A stretch of DNA of 43,345 bases from Reyranella soli (GTDB lineage Bacteria > Pseudomonadota > Alphaproteobacteria > Reyranellales > Reyranellaceae), in NCBI RefSeq assembly GCF_007992495.1, contig NZ_BKAJ01000122.1, forward strand, positions 1 through 43,345, given 5' to 3'. Positions 16,504 through 25,212 of the stretch are shown piece by piece (position 1 is the first letter of the stretch; each line of letters opens with the position of its first letter). Below the pieces are notes generated by a model. The model did no database searches and was not told the DNA's origin. It was given only the letters and a program-made list of their open reading frames with translations. Position numbers and translations under genes: made by a program.

Positions 16504-16630
16504 CTAGAGCGTTTTCTGATCGGATGGAACCGTCCCGGTTCCATCCGATCAGAAAATCGCGCAACGGTGATGTTGGCTTCACAGGGCACATTCCGCTCGG
16601 CTGATTCCAGCCGGGCGGAATGTGCTCTAG
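16504..16630. repeat. Double-hairpin intergenic element bounded by CTAGAGC/GCTCTAG
   Basis: The terminal inverted 7-mers (16504-16510 and 16624-16630) enclose two hairpins. The first has perfect 21-base arms (16512-16532 and 16536-16556, three-base loop). The second has 11-base arms (16586-16596 and 16615-16625) plus an inner CGGCT/AGCCG stem. The whole could fold as a three-way junction. Confidence 0.8.
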
Positions 16631-16657
16631 CATCGCCGCCACAATGGGGGAATCACA

Positions 16658-17434
16658 ATGCCGGCAGACAATCTCCGATCGCTTGTAGGGACTTCACAGA
16701 CGAAAGTCGGCACGTTCCTCTTCGAATTCGCGACACCGGGCATCGGTCAGATCCTCAAGGCGGCGGGTGCGGACTTTGCGGTGCTCGACATGGAGCACAC
16801 TGGTTTCGGATTCGATACCGTCCGCCAGGTAGTGCGGTACTGCCAGGCCGCAGGGCTACCGCTGGTGGTGCGCGTGCCGAGCCAGCAGCGCCATCACATA
16901 TCGCGTGCACTCGACACCGGCGCGGACGGCGTCATGGTGCCCATCGTGTCGTCGGTCGAGCAGGCCAAGGCGGTGCTGGATGCCGCCAAGTACTGGCCCG
17001 ACGGCACGCGCGGCGTGGCACTGGGCCTGGCGCACGAGCGCTTCGCCATGCGCGCCGAGCCATTGGTGCCGCGCTTCGCCGAGCAGAATGCGCGCACCGC
17101 CATCATCCTGCAGGTCGAGGATCCGCGCGGCGCCGCGGCGGCCGACGAGATCGCGGCGATGCCCGGTGTCGACATGCTGTGGCTCGGCCACAACGATCTC
17201 TCGGTGGCGCTGGGCGAGCCGGGCGCGTTCGATCATTCCGATTTCGCCAAGGCCGAGCAGGCGACGATCGCCGCCGCGAAGAAGCACGGCAAGTCTGCGG
17301 GCCGCTTGGCGGTCGACGCCAAGCAGGGCGCCGAGTTCGCGGCGATGGGTTACGACTTCGTTTCGATTGCCGGTGATGTGTGGCTGCTGCAGCAGGCGTT
17401 TGCGGCGGGTTTGGCGACGGTGAAGAAGGGATAG
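16658..17434 (+). CDS. HpcH/HpaI-family class II aldolase
   Basis: A 258-residue metal-dependent pyruvate aldolase. The family cleaves 4-hydroxy-2-oxo acids such as 4-hydroxy-2-oxoheptane-1,7-dioate or 2-keto-3-deoxy sugar acids. The catalytic landmarks are conserved: DMEHTGFGFDT with His47, Arg72 in VRVPS, metal ligand Glu154 in LQVEDPRG, and Asp180 in LGHNDLSVAL. GGGGGA lies before the ATG. The gene stands alone between the double-hairpin element and a strong hairpin (17437-17466), so nothing in the context narrows the substrate. Confidence 0.9.
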   Translation: MPADNLRSLVGTSQTKVGTFLFEFATPGIGQILKAAGADFAVLDMEHTGFGFDTVRQVVRYCQAAGLPLVVRVPSQQRHHISRALDTGADGVMVPIVSSVEQAKAVLDAAKYWPDGTRGVALGLAHERFAMRAEPLVPRFAEQNARTAIILQVEDPRGAAAADEIAAMPGVDMLWLGHNDLSVALGEPGAFDHSDFAKAEQATIAAAKKHGKSAGRLAVDAKQGAEFAAMGYDFVSIAGDVWLLQQAFAAGLATVKKG

Positions 17435-17436
17435 CT

Positions 17437-17466
17437 GGGGGCGCGCCACTCCAGTGGCGCGCCCCC
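17437..17466. terminator. Bidirectional hairpin between convergent genes
   Basis: GGGGGCGCGCCACT, CC, AGTGGCGCGCCCCC: perfect 14-base arms between the stops of the aldolase and the P450. There is no T tract on either strand, so it would act as a GC-only stop or as transcript-end protection. Confidence 0.6.
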
Positions 17467-17469
17467 AAG

Positions 17470-18687
17470 CTACGCCCTGATCACCACCGGCAATGAGCGG
17501 ATGCCGCGGATGAAATTCGAGTAGAGCCTGACCGGTGGCCCGACGATCTCGACGTCGAGGTCGCGCAAAAGCATCTCCTGCCACAGGATCTTCAGCTGCA
17601 TCTCGGCCAAACGGTCGCCGACGCAGCGGTGGATACCCGCGCCGAACGACAGGTGATGGCGCGGCCGCGGCCGGCCGACGATGAAGCGCTCGGGCTCCTC
17701 GATCGCGGTCTCGTCGCGATTGCCCGAGACGTACCACATCACGACCTTGTCGCCCTGCCGGATGGTGCGGCCGGCCAGCTCGCAATCGCGCGTCGCGGTG
17801 CGCCGCATGTGGATCACCGGCGTCTGCCAGCGGATGACCTCCGACACCAGGCTGTCGATCAGTTTCGGATCGGCCTTGACCTTGGCGAGCTCGGCCGGGC
17901 TCTCGCGCATCGCCATCAGGCCGCCGGTCATCGAATTGCGCGTCGTGTCGTTGCCGCCCACGATCAGCAGCCCGAAGTTGCCGATGAACTCGCGCATCGG
18001 CATCGCCTTGGTGGCCTCGGCGTGCGCCATCATCGAGATCAGGTCGAACTTGGGCGGCTGGGCAGCGCGTTCTTTCCACAGCGCGGCCATGGTCTCGGCC
18101 ATCGTCGTGAGCTCGGCCATGCGCTCAGCCTCGCTCTTCACCACGGCGTCGGCCGCCTCGATGTTGGCGATGGCGACGTCCGACCAGTGCGTCAGCTTGC
18201 GCCGCTCCGCCTGCGGGAAATCGAACAGCGTCGCCAGCATCAGCGCCGTGAGCTCGGTCGAGACGCGATCGACCCAGTCGAAGGTCTGGTTGCGCGGCAG
18301 GCCGTCGAGCACCGCCGCCGTGCGCTCGCGGATCAGGCCTTCCATGTTGGCGAGGTTGGTCGGCGCCACGATCGGCGCCACCGTCTTGCGCTGCGCGGTG
18401 TGGCGCGGCGGGTCCATGCGGATGAAGTTGGGCAGCTCCTGGCCCTTGGGCTGGTCGGCGATCTGGATGCCGCCCATCTCCGAGGCCGAAGAGTAGGTCG
18501 CGTGGTCGAGCTCGACCTTCATGATGTCGGCGTAGCGCGTCACCGACCAGTAGGGCCCGTACGGGCTGTCGGCGTGGCGATGGACCGGATCGTCGCGGCG
18601 CATCGCCGCGAAATGCTCGCGCCAGGTATCGTCGCGATAGAGCGTGGGGCTGCTGACGTCGGCGAGGGCGAGAGGTGGCGCATTCAT
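17470..18687 (-). CDS. Cytochrome P450, CYP153-like
   Basis: A 405-residue soluble class I P450. All signatures are present: I-helix GGNDTT (244-249), ExxR (Glu283-Arg286) and the heme loop FGAGIHRCVG with ligand Cys355. The stretches FIRMDPPRHTAQRKTVAPIV, IVGGNDTTRNSMTGGL and IRWQTPVIHMRRTAT closely resemble CYP153 alkane and fatty-acid terminal hydroxylases. The start is MNAPPLAL at 18687, seven bases after the DUF3592 gene stop. No ferredoxin or ferredoxin reductase gene is nearby in the window, unlike typical CYP153 operons. Subfamily and substrate are inferred from remembered motifs. Confidence 0.88.
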   Translation of the reverse strand: MNAPPLALADVSSPTLYRDDTWREHFAAMRRDDPVHRHADSPYGPYWSVTRYADIMKVELDHATYSSASEMGGIQIADQPKGQELPNFIRMDPPRHTAQRKTVAPIVAPTNLANMEGLIRERTAAVLDGLPRNQTFDWVDRVSTELTALMLATLFDFPQAERRKLTHWSDVAIANIEAADAVVKSEAERMAELTTMAETMAALWKERAAQPPKFDLISMMAHAEATKAMPMREFIGNFGLLIVGGNDTTRNSMTGGLMAMRESPAELAKVKADPKLIDSLVSEVIRWQTPVIHMRRTATRDCELAGRTIRQGDKVVMWYVSGNRDETAIEEPERFIVGRPRPRHHLSFGAGIHRCVGDRLAEMQLKILWQEMLLRDLDVEIVGPPVRLYSNFIRGIRSLPVVIRA

Positions 18688-18694
18688 GGCGACC

Positions 18695-20080
18695 CTATGA
18701 AAAGACGCCGGCCTGTTGGACGGCAAGGGCGAAGAGAGCGATGGCAACGACCAGCAGAAGCCAGCGTGTTCCCGTTGGATTTTCCAATGCGGCGTTGGTC
18801 GGATTGGCGGGATCGTAGTGGACGTCGACGACCGCACCCTTGGGATAGCGGGCGGAGACGCCGGCGGCATAGGATTCGCTCGCCGACATGGTCACACCGA
18901 GCTTGACCTGGCGACCGACGTAGTCGACGTCGTTCACGCGGTAACCATACTCGACCGCAGGCGCGTAGGTGACCGTCGTCCGCCCGTCGGAGCGATTTTC
19001 GATGCGCTCGGTGCCGCTGCTGAGCACGGAGCCGCGCACCAGCGGCCAGTCGGCCGCCCGGCGCGACAGGCGCCAGCTGGCGATGAAGAACAGTAGCACG
19101 AGCAGCCCAAAGGCGGCCGCGAAGATGACAACGGGCGTGTTGGCGTGCGGATAGTGCTGCTCGATGAGGTGCGGCGCAGCCGTTACGAGCCAATAGACGA
19201 TGCCCACAAAGACGATCACGCCGCCGACCAGGATCGCCAGCCCCTTGCCAACGCCTTCGGGCACGCCGCGTTCGAGCACGCAGTTCTTCGGGTTGGCCGG
19301 GTCGTAGTAGACGGTGACCGCCGCACCAACAGTATAGCGGCGCAGTGTCGCCTCGGTGTTGGCGCCCCCTGAATCCTCGCCGACGCTGATGCGGTCGCCG
19401 CGTATCTTGCGGCCGCCGACAGAGAACTCGTATTCCACGGCCGGCATTGTCTTCACCGTCGTGGTCTCGCCCGCGAAGCGGTGGTGCTCCGCCGCGGTGC
19501 CACTCTTCACGATGCGCCCGACCGCCGTCGACCAGCCCGCGGCACGCCGCACTTCCAGCATTTTGTTGGCGACCGCGACCACGAACAGCACGACCATGGG
19601 CAGGAAGATCAGGCCGATCCAGAAGTAGTCGGAATTGCCGAACGGCACCCATTGGCGCACAAGGCCGGCAAGGACCACAAGCGCGATCGAACCGACCACA
19701 ATCGCCACCGCCCAGGTCGGAGGTTCGGACGACCGCCGCTTCGCGGCAGGCCGCGACTCTTCTTCCTCCTCGTCGGCCTCGCGGTCCCAGGTGAAGACCT
19801 CTCGCCAGCCGGGCTCGCGCGCGCAATAGCGCAGCAGGACGGCTGTCGCCTGTTCGGCAGTGAACGGCCGGGCGGGATGGCCCTCGCGATGCCCATCGTC
19901 GGCCGTCACGTCATAGGTGCCCTCGGGCCGGGCCGTCACCTCGATATTGGAGCCGTCGTCCTCATCGTCGAGGACGACATACCAGCCCTGGGGGTGGGGC
20001 GCGCCGTCGAACGCCCGGCCGATATCGTCGGCCGACGGATCGGTCGTGAACTTGCCGTTGATGCAGAGTTCCATGGCCAT
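18695..20080 (-). CDS. DUF3592 membrane protein with a tandem domain
   Basis: A 461-residue membrane protein. A soluble N-terminal region (1-118) ends in an acidic run (EADEEEEESR). Two hydrophobic spans (about 123-141, 153-171) lead into a first DUF3592 domain (about 180-268), marked by VGAAVTVYYDPANPKNCVLE. Two more spans follow, then a second copy (about 345-430) with KGAVVDVHYDPANPTNAALE, and a last span. Both copies carry the diagnostic YDPANP sequence, so the protein arose by internal duplication. Function unknown. The P450 follows after seven bases, implying cotranscription. The ATG at 20080 is used; one at 20074 is possible. Confidence 0.83.
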   Translation of the reverse strand: MAMELCINGKFTTDPSADDIGRAFDGAPHPQGWYVVLDDEDDGSNIEVTARPEGTYDVTADDGHREGHPARPFTAEQATAVLLRYCAREPGWREVFTWDREADEEEEESRPAAKRRSSEPPTWAVAIVVGSIALVVLAGLVRQWVPFGNSDYFWIGLIFLPMVVLFVVAVANKMLEVRRAAGWSTAVGRIVKSGTAAEHHRFAGETTTVKTMPAVEYEFSVGGRKIRGDRISVGEDSGGANTEATLRRYTVGAAVTVYYDPANPKNCVLERGVPEGVGKGLAILVGGVIVFVGIVYWLVTAAPHLIEQHYPHANTPVVIFAAAFGLLVLLFFIASWRLSRRAADWPLVRGSVLSSGTERIENRSDGRTTVTYAPAVEYGYRVNDVDYVGRQVKLGVTMSASESYAAGVSARYPKGAVVDVHYDPANPTNAALENPTGTRWLLLVVAIALFALAVQQAGVFS

Positions 20081-20237
20081 AGCTGGCTGCCCCTGAGCCC
20101 GTCCCCTGAACGCTCAGCACGGCCCGTGCAAAGGTCAAGCATTTTTGCCGCAACAGCTCTGTATTTGGCGCGTTGACAGGCGAAAGGCGGGGGCGCACAC
20201 CGTCGCGCCGCCGCCACCATGGCGGCGTTTGAGCTTT

Positions 20238-22160
20238 ATGGCCCCTGACAGTACCAGCCCGTCGACCGTCACCGACGCTGCCCACCCCTCCCATGACCAC
20301 GGCAAGGCCAGGGCTGCGCTGATCGTCGGCGCGCTGGGGGTGGTATTCGGCGACATCGGCACCAGCCCGCTCTATGCGCTGCGGGAGACCTTCCTGCACG
20401 ACACCAGCCTGGCGCCGACGCCCGACCACGTGCTTGGGGTGCTGTCGACCCTGTTCTGGGCGGTGACCCTCACCGTCACCATCAAGTACGTCACCCTGAT
20501 CATGCGCGCCGACAACAAGGGCGAAGGCGGCGTGCTGGCGCTGGCGACCCTCGGCACCCATGGTCTGAACGGCAAGGGCCGGCGCATACGGGTCGGCATC
20601 ACGCTGCTGGCCGTGATCGGTCTCGCCTTGTTCTACGGCGACGCCATTATCACGCCGGCGGTCACGGTACTCTCGGCCGTCGAAGGCCTGTCGGCCGTGG
20701 CGCCGGCCTTCGAGGCGTACGTCGTGCCGCTTGCGCTGGTCATCCTGGTGGCGCTGTTCATGCTGCAGTCGCGCGGCACTGCCGACGTCGGCCGGCTGTT
20801 CGGCCCGGTGATGCTGGTCTGGTTCATCGTGCTGGGCGTGCTGGGCGCCTGGCAGATCGCCAAGAACCCGTCGGTGCTGCGGGCGATCAATCCGCTCTAT
20901 GCCGCCGACCTGATCGCCGACCAGGGGCTCGGCATCTTCTGGGCGTTCGGCTCGATCGTGCTGGCCGTCACCGGCGCCGAGGCGCTCTACGCCGACATGG
21001 GCCACTTCGGCCGCCGCCCGATCCGCACCGCCTGGCTCTCGCTGGTGATGCCCGGCCTGCTGCTCAACTACTTCGGCCAGGGTGCGCTGATCATCGAGAA
21101 TCCCGCCCTCATCCGGCAGGTCTTCTTCGAATTGGTGCCGCAGGACTACATCATCTTCCTGGTGGCGCTCGCGACCTTCGCCTCGGTGATCGCCTCGCAG
21201 GCCGTCATCACCGGCGTATTCTCGCTGACCCGCCAGGCGATCCAGCTCGGCTACCTGCCGCGCATGGCGATCCAGCACACGTCGGAGACGACGATCGGCC
21301 AGATCTACATCCCCCGCGTCAACTGGATCCTGATGATGGGCGTGGTGGCCCTGGTGGTGGGTTTCGGTTCGTCGGGCGCGCTCGCCGGCGCCTATGGCCT
21401 TGCCGTCACCGGCGCCATGCTGGTCGATGCCGCACTCGCCATGGCCGTGGCGATCCTGGTCTGGAAGTGGCGCTGGCAGGTCGCGGCCCTGGTGTTCGGC
21501 CTGCTGGCGGTGCCCGACCTTGCCTTCTTCATCGCCAACGCGCTGAAGATCCCCGACGGCGGCTGGCTGCCGCTGGTCGTGGCGTCGCTGGTCTACTTCA
21601 CCATCACCACCTGGCGGCTGGGCCGCCGCATGGTCGCCACCGAGATGAGCGAGGGCACCCTGCCCTTGCGCCAGTTCCTCGAGCGCATGGAACGCGCGCC
21701 CGACCGCGTCGCCGGCACCGCGGTGTTCCTGACGGCCGATGCCAGCCATACGCCGGCGGCCTTCCTGCACAACCTCAAGCACAACAAGGTGCTGCACGAG
21801 CGCATCATCATGCTGCAGGTCGAGACCATGGACGTGCCGCGCGTGCCCGAGGCCAACCGTGTCGAGGTCGAGCGGCTGGGCAAGGGGTTCCATACCGTGG
21901 TCGCCCGCTACGGCTTCACCGAGCAACCCGACGTGCCGGAGGCGCTGCGCGCCTGCCGGCCGCACGGCATCGCCTACGACGAGATGGAGACCAGCTTCTT
22001 CCTCGGCCGCGAGACCCTGGTGCCTAGCCAGCATTCCAAGCTCGGCAAATGGCGCCGCGACTGGTTCATCTCGCTCTCGCACTCGGCCTCGGCCACCAAG
22101 ACCTTCTTCCGCATCCCGCCGAACCGCGCTATCGAACTGGGCAACCAGATCCAGATCTAG
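20238..22160 (+). CDS. kup: Kup-family potassium uptake transporter
   Basis: A 640-residue inner-membrane K+/H+ symporter of the KUP/HAK/KT family. About twelve spans in the first 430 residues are followed by a cytoplasmic C-terminal domain. Diagnostic blocks are GALGVVFGDIGTSPLYALRE in span 1, FYGDAIITPAVTVLSAVEGL, and the FGSIVLAVTGAEALYADMGH segment. The ATG at 20238 leaves a short polar N-terminus; a longer in-frame start at a TTG (20145) is less likely. It is divergent from the DUF3592 gene across 157 bases. A hydrolase and an acetyltransferase follow closely. Confidence 0.95.
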   Translation: MAPDSTSPSTVTDAAHPSHDHGKARAALIVGALGVVFGDIGTSPLYALRETFLHDTSLAPTPDHVLGVLSTLFWAVTLTVTIKYVTLIMRADNKGEGGVLALATLGTHGLNGKGRRIRVGITLLAVIGLALFYGDAIITPAVTVLSAVEGLSAVAPAFEAYVVPLALVILVALFMLQSRGTADVGRLFGPVMLVWFIVLGVLGAWQIAKNPSVLRAINPLYAADLIADQGLGIFWAFGSIVLAVTGAEALYADMGHFGRRPIRTAWLSLVMPGLLLNYFGQGALIIENPALIRQVFFELVPQDYIIFLVALATFASVIASQAVITGVFSLTRQAIQLGYLPRMAIQHTSETTIGQIYIPRVNWILMMGVVALVVGFGSSGALAGAYGLAVTGAMLVDAALAMAVAILVWKWRWQVAALVFGLLAVPDLAFFIANALKIPDGGWLPLVVASLVYFTITTWRLGRRMVATEMSEGTLPLRQFLERMERAPDRVAGTAVFLTADASHTPAAFLHNLKHNKVLHERIIMLQVETMDVPRVPEANRVEVERLGKGFHTVVARYGFTEQPDVPEALRACRPHGIAYDEMETSFFLGRETLVPSQHSKLGKWRRDWFISLSHSASATKTFFRIPPNRAIELGNQIQI

Positions 22161-22176
22161 CCTTCGGCCCCCTCTG

Positions 22177-22875
22177 ATGCCCCGCACGACGCTCGTTCTA
22201 CTTCCCGGCCTGATCAACACGCGCCGCGTCTTCGAGCATCAGATCGAGGCCCTGTCCGACATCGCCGACTGCATCGTTCCCGAGCCGTGGCACCACGAGA
22301 CGATGGGCGCGATGGCCGAGGCGGCGCTGGCAATGGCGCCGCCGACCTTCGCCCTGGGCGGCTTCTCGATGGGCGGCTACGTCGCCTTCGAGATGTTGCG
22401 CCGCGCCTCGCACAGGGTGGAGCGGCTGGCCCTGATCGACACCCAGGCCGTGCCCGACTCGGCCGAATCGACCAAGCGCCGCCGCGCTCTGCTCGATCAG
22501 GCCAAGGTCGGCCGTTTCCGTGGCGTGCAGCGCACCCTGCTGCCGCAGCTCGTGCATCAGCGCCACATCGACGATGCGGCGATCGCCCAGCCGATCTTCG
22601 ACATGGCCCAGGAGATCGGCGCCGACGGGTTCGTGCGCGAGCAGCGCGCCATCATCGATCGCGCCGACAGCCGGCACCTGCTGGTCGACATCGACGTGCC
22701 GACCGTAGTGATCGTCGGCCGACAGGACCAAGTGACGCCGCTGCCGCGCTCCCAGGAGATGGCGGCCGACATCGCCAACTCGCGACTGGTCGTGCTGGAA
22801 GAATGCGGCCACATGAGCCCGCTGGAGAGACCGGCGGAAGTCACCGAGGCCCTGAGGAGATGGTTGAGCCAATGA
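22177..22875 (+). CDS. Alpha/beta hydrolase
   Basis: A 232-residue serine hydrolase of the alpha/beta fold. The catalytic triad is visible: nucleophile Ser64 in GGFSMGGY, Asp184 in VGRQDQVTP and His212 in EECGHMSPLERP. The cap region between strands 6 and 7 is short. It may be an esterase or a C-C or lactone hydrolase; the sequence does not decide. It begins 16 bases after kup and its stop overlaps the acetyltransferase ATG (ATGA), so these genes are read together. Confidence 0.9.
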   Translation: MPRTTLVLLPGLINTRRVFEHQIEALSDIADCIVPEPWHHETMGAMAEAALAMAPPTFALGGFSMGGYVAFEMLRRASHRVERLALIDTQAVPDSAESTKRRRALLDQAKVGRFRGVQRTLLPQLVHQRHIDDAAIAQPIFDMAQEIGADGFVREQRAIIDRADSRHLLVDIDVPTVVIVGRQDQVTPLPRSQEMAADIANSRLVVLEECGHMSPLERPAEVTEALRRWLSQ

Positions 22876-23273
22876 ACACAGTCTATGCCCGCGAGGATTA
22901 TCTCGGCGCCGACGAGTACATCGATGTGGTGCGCAAGTCGGGCCTCAACCGGCCGATCGAGGATCGCGGGCGTGTCGAGCGCATGCTGGCCCATGCCAAC
23001 CTGATCCTGACCGCGCGCCAGGACGGCCGGCTTGTGGGCTTTGCCCGCTCGCTGACCGACTTCTGCTTCTGCTGCTATCTCTCCGACCTCGCCGTCGACA
23101 AGGCCTGCCAGGGCCAGGGCATCGGCAAACGGCTGATCGAGGAGACGCGGGTGCAGGCCGGCGGCGAGGTCACCACGACGCTGCTGCTGTCGGCGCCGAC
23201 GGCAATGACCTTCTATCAGGGCATCAAGATGCCCAACGCGGATAACTGTTTCCTGTATCGCAGGAAGCGCTAG
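22872..23273 (+). CDS. GNAT-family N-acetyltransferase
   Basis: A 133-residue acetyltransferase that would use acetyl-CoA. Motif A is QGQGIGKRLIEE (the Q-x-x-G-x-G pyrophosphate loop), preceded by the strand YLSDLAVDKACQ. The C-terminal part AMTFYQGIKM is the usual motif B. The acceptor substrate is unknown. The ATG overlaps the preceding hydrolase stop by four bases. It ends at the palindromic repeat starting at 23272. Confidence 0.9.
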   Translation: MNTVYAREDYLGADEYIDVVRKSGLNRPIEDRGRVERMLAHANLILTARQDGRLVGFARSLTDFCFCCYLSDLAVDKACQGQGIGKRLIEETRVQAGGEVTTTLLLSAPTAMTFYQGIKMPNADNCFLYRRKR

Positions 23274-23373
23274 CGGGCGCCCGCTCGCTCATGTTCTTCC
23301 GGACCGCGCGTGGCCTCGCGCGCTCATGGTCATGAGCGCGCGAGGACGCGCTGCGGTCCAGAAGACTATGAGC
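23272..23373. repeat. Nested palindromic repeat, copy 3
   Basis: It begins with the perfect palindrome AGCGGGCGCCCGCT (23272-23285), which overlaps the acetyltransferase stop. Outer arms around TTCCGGACCGCG and GCGGTCC (23287-23373) are imperfect; the inner arms 23314-23328 and 23331-23345 are perfect 15-mers two bases apart. It separates two convergent genes, as does the copy at 5795-5927. Confidence 0.85.
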
Positions 23374-23375
23374 CC

Positions 23376-23813
23376 CTACTTCATGACCTGACCGCGGATC
23401 TCACCACCCTTGTTCGCGGCGGTGTGGATGTTGAAGTACCACTTGCCGTCGGCGAGGTCCTTGGCCTGTGCGTCGGTCAGCGTCGCTTCGCCCTTGATCG
23501 GGGTGGTGACGGCGCCGTTCACCGGAACGACGACGCCGGCATTCGTCTTGGCGTCGGCCGGGCCGTGGAAATGGGCCGCGGTCGCGGGACCCGTCAGGTC
23601 CTTGTAGTTCACGGTATAGGTGAGCTTCTTGCTGGCGGGATCGTAGGTCGCCGTCAGCGCGCCGGTGCCCTTGCTGTCATTGGGCGGGACCTGCGTCGAT
23701 GCCTTGAGATCGGCCTTGTAGTTGACGGCCTGGGCGAAGGCCGCCGGGGCCAGGGCCAGGAACGATGCGGCCATCAGGCCGGCGACCGAGGAGCGAAGCA
23801 GCATTCTGCGCAT
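23376..23813 (-). CDS. CHRD-domain secreted protein
   Basis: A 145-residue exported protein. A signal peptide (MRRMLLRSSVAGLMAASFLA to AAFAQA) is followed by a single CHRD domain, named after chordin. Typical strands are ADLKASTQVPPNDSKGTGAL, YTVNYKDLTGPATAAHFHGP and the closing KWYFNIHTAANKGGEIRGQV. The His-containing AAHFHGP and NIHT segments are family hallmarks. Its function in bacteria is not established. A strong ribosome site (GGGAGGTAGGG) precedes the ATG at 23813. It lies downstream of the sigma-factor gene on the same strand, 88 bases away. Confidence 0.9.
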   Translation of the reverse strand: MRRMLLRSSVAGLMAASFLALAPAAFAQAVNYKADLKASTQVPPNDSKGTGALTATYDPASKKLTYTVNYKDLTGPATAAHFHGPADAKTNAGVVVPVNGAVTTPIKGEATLTDAQAKDLADGKWYFNIHTAANKGGEIRGQVMK

Positions 23814-23901
23814 GATCCCTACCTCCCTTGTAGACAGACGTCGACGCCAACGCATCATGCACCCGGACGTTGCCCGGACACGTCATCACAAGCAGTTGAG
23901 T

Positions 23902-24783
23902 TCACGGAAAGTCGATCAGCTCGGCATCCTCCACGGCGTAACGGGCATAGCGGAAATCGCGGATCTTGGTCAGGCGACCATCGGCCCAGTCGATCAGCAT
24001 GAAGTAGATCGGTGGCCCCGCCGGCTCAGCCGGATCGAGCACCACGACTGCCGGCCGCCCTTCGACCAACCCCGGGACGAGATGCCAGTCGGTGGTCTGG
24101 CTGTAGTTGCCGAAGTAGCGGCTGACCTCGCTGCGGCCGTTGAGCCGCGTGCGGTTCACGACCTCGACCTTCACTTCGTCGGCGAGCTGGGCGCGCAGCG
24201 CGTCGAAATCGCGGGCGTTGAAGCGCGCCACGTAGGCGGCAAGCCGTTGGCGGTCGGCCTCGGCCAGCACCGGCGGCGGCCGGTCGTCGGGCTCGGCGGC
24301 GAACTCGCTCAAGCGCTGGCGGCCGCGATGCAGGTTGGCTTTCACCGCGGGCACCGTGCTCTCGAGCACTTCGGAGATCTCCTCCAGCGAATGGCCAAGC
24401 ACGTCCATCAGGATGACACTGCTGCGCTGGGCTACCGGCAGGCGCATCAGGATGCGCAGGCTGGCGGCGGCGGCCTGGCGGCGCTCGATCGCACTGTCGG
24501 GGTCGGCGATCGTCTCAAGCTCTTCCTCTCCGTCCTGCACGCCCTCGCGGCGGGCGCGGCGGCGCAGGAAATCCAGAGACGCGTTGTGGGCGATGCGGAA
24601 CAGCCAGCCCTCGGCATTGGCGAGCGGGCCAGTGTGCGGGAAGGCCTCGATCGCCTTGATCAGCGTCTCCTGCAAGACGTCCTCGCCGTCGATCACCGAG
24701 CCCGTCATGTGGGCGCAGTAACGGTGCAGCCGTGGCCGCAGCTCGGCCAGCAGGCGCTCGAACTCTGCTTTGGGGTCGGTCAT
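23902..24783 (-). CDS. ECF-type RNA polymerase sigma factor with SnoaL-like C-terminal domain
   Basis: A 293-residue sigma factor. Region 2 runs from about 14 to 82 (DGEDVLQETLIKAIEAF, then GWLFRIAHNASLDFLRRRAR). Region 4 spans about 108-155 (LPVAQRSSVILMDVLGHSLE, then VLESTVPAVKANLHRGRQRL). An extra ~120-residue SnoaL/NTF2-like domain (VARFNARDFDALRAQLAD onward) follows. In several ECF groups such tails replace an anti-sigma factor, and none is encoded beside it here. The ATG at 24783 follows AGAGGTG. Its divergent neighbours (24901 and 25213) are the likeliest targets. Confidence 0.9.
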   Translation of the reverse strand: MTDPKAEFERLLAELRPRLHRYCAHMTGSVIDGEDVLQETLIKAIEAFPHTGPLANAEGWLFRIAHNASLDFLRRRARREGVQDGEEELETIADPDSAIERRQAAAASLRILMRLPVAQRSSVILMDVLGHSLEEISEVLESTVPAVKANLHRGRQRLSEFAAEPDDRPPPVLAEADRQRLAAYVARFNARDFDALRAQLADEVKVEVVNRTRLNGRSEVSRYFGNYSQTTDWHLVPGLVEGRPAVVVLDPAEPAGPPIYFMLIDWADGRLTKIRDFRYARYAVEDAELIDFP

Positions 24784-24820
24784 ACCCACCTCTTATGCCA
24801 GCACGACGTTCGGGACGGGC

Positions 24821-24852
24821 CAAAGGATTCGACTTTTTTCGCGAATCCTTTG
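24821..24852. promoter_or_regulatory. 11-base perfect inverted repeat in the sigma-factor/DUF899 divergent region
   Basis: CAAAGGATTCG and CGAATCCTTTG flank a ten-base T-rich spacer. A second smaller symmetry, GGACGT...ACGTCC around TCCCGGGA, is at 24862-24888. Either could be an operator; no regulator is known. Confidence 0.45.
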
Positions 24853-24900
24853 CCGGCGGCCGGACGTCTTCCCGGGACAGTAACGTCCAAGGAGACAGCC

Positions 24901-25197
24901 ATGAAATGGACCCTGGTACGCTATCGCGCCAAGCCCGAACGGGCCGACGAGAACCAGCGCCTGAGTGCCGCGGTGTTCGACGAACTTTCAGCCAAGTCGC
25001 CGGCCGGGCTGCGTTATGCCGTATTCCGGCTGCCCGACGACACGTTCGTCCATATCGCGATGTCGGACGACGGCGGCCCAGCCCTGTCGAGCTTCGAGAG
25101 CTTCCGCGCCTTCACGAAGGACATCCGCGAGCGCTGTGCCGAGCCGCCGCAGCCGGCCGAGCCTGCGATTGTCGGCAACTACGGCATGCTTGCCTGA
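24901..25197 (+). CDS. Small protein, probable dimeric alpha/beta-barrel fold
   Basis: A 98-residue cytosolic protein starting MKWTLVRYRAKPERADENQR. The pattern strand, long helix (NQRLSAAVFDELSAKSP), paired strands (LRYAVFRLPDDTFVHIAMSD), helix (SFESFRAFTKDIRERC) resembles the ABM/dimeric-barrel superfamily. I cannot assign a named family. AAGGAG precedes the ATG. It is 15 bases upstream of the DUF899 gene and divergent from the ECF sigma factor; the pair looks like an operon controlled from this gap. Confidence 0.8.
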   Translation: MKWTLVRYRAKPERADENQRLSAAVFDELSAKSPAGLRYAVFRLPDDTFVHIAMSDDGGPALSSFESFRAFTKDIRERCAEPPQPAEPAIVGNYGMLA

Positions 25198-25212
25198 ACC
25201 GGAGGAATGATC

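Noticed and set aside
19962..22220. 752-codon open frame antisense to kup
   Set aside because: Composition is Arg/His/Asp/Gln-rich with no family motifs and it lies opposite an excellent kup gene; it is a by-product of high GC at third codon positions.
23722..24900. Upstream extension of the gene at 24901, antisense to the ECF sigma factor
   Set aside because: The ATG at 24901 has a strong ribosome site and the extension runs through the sigma-factor gene without recognisable sequence.
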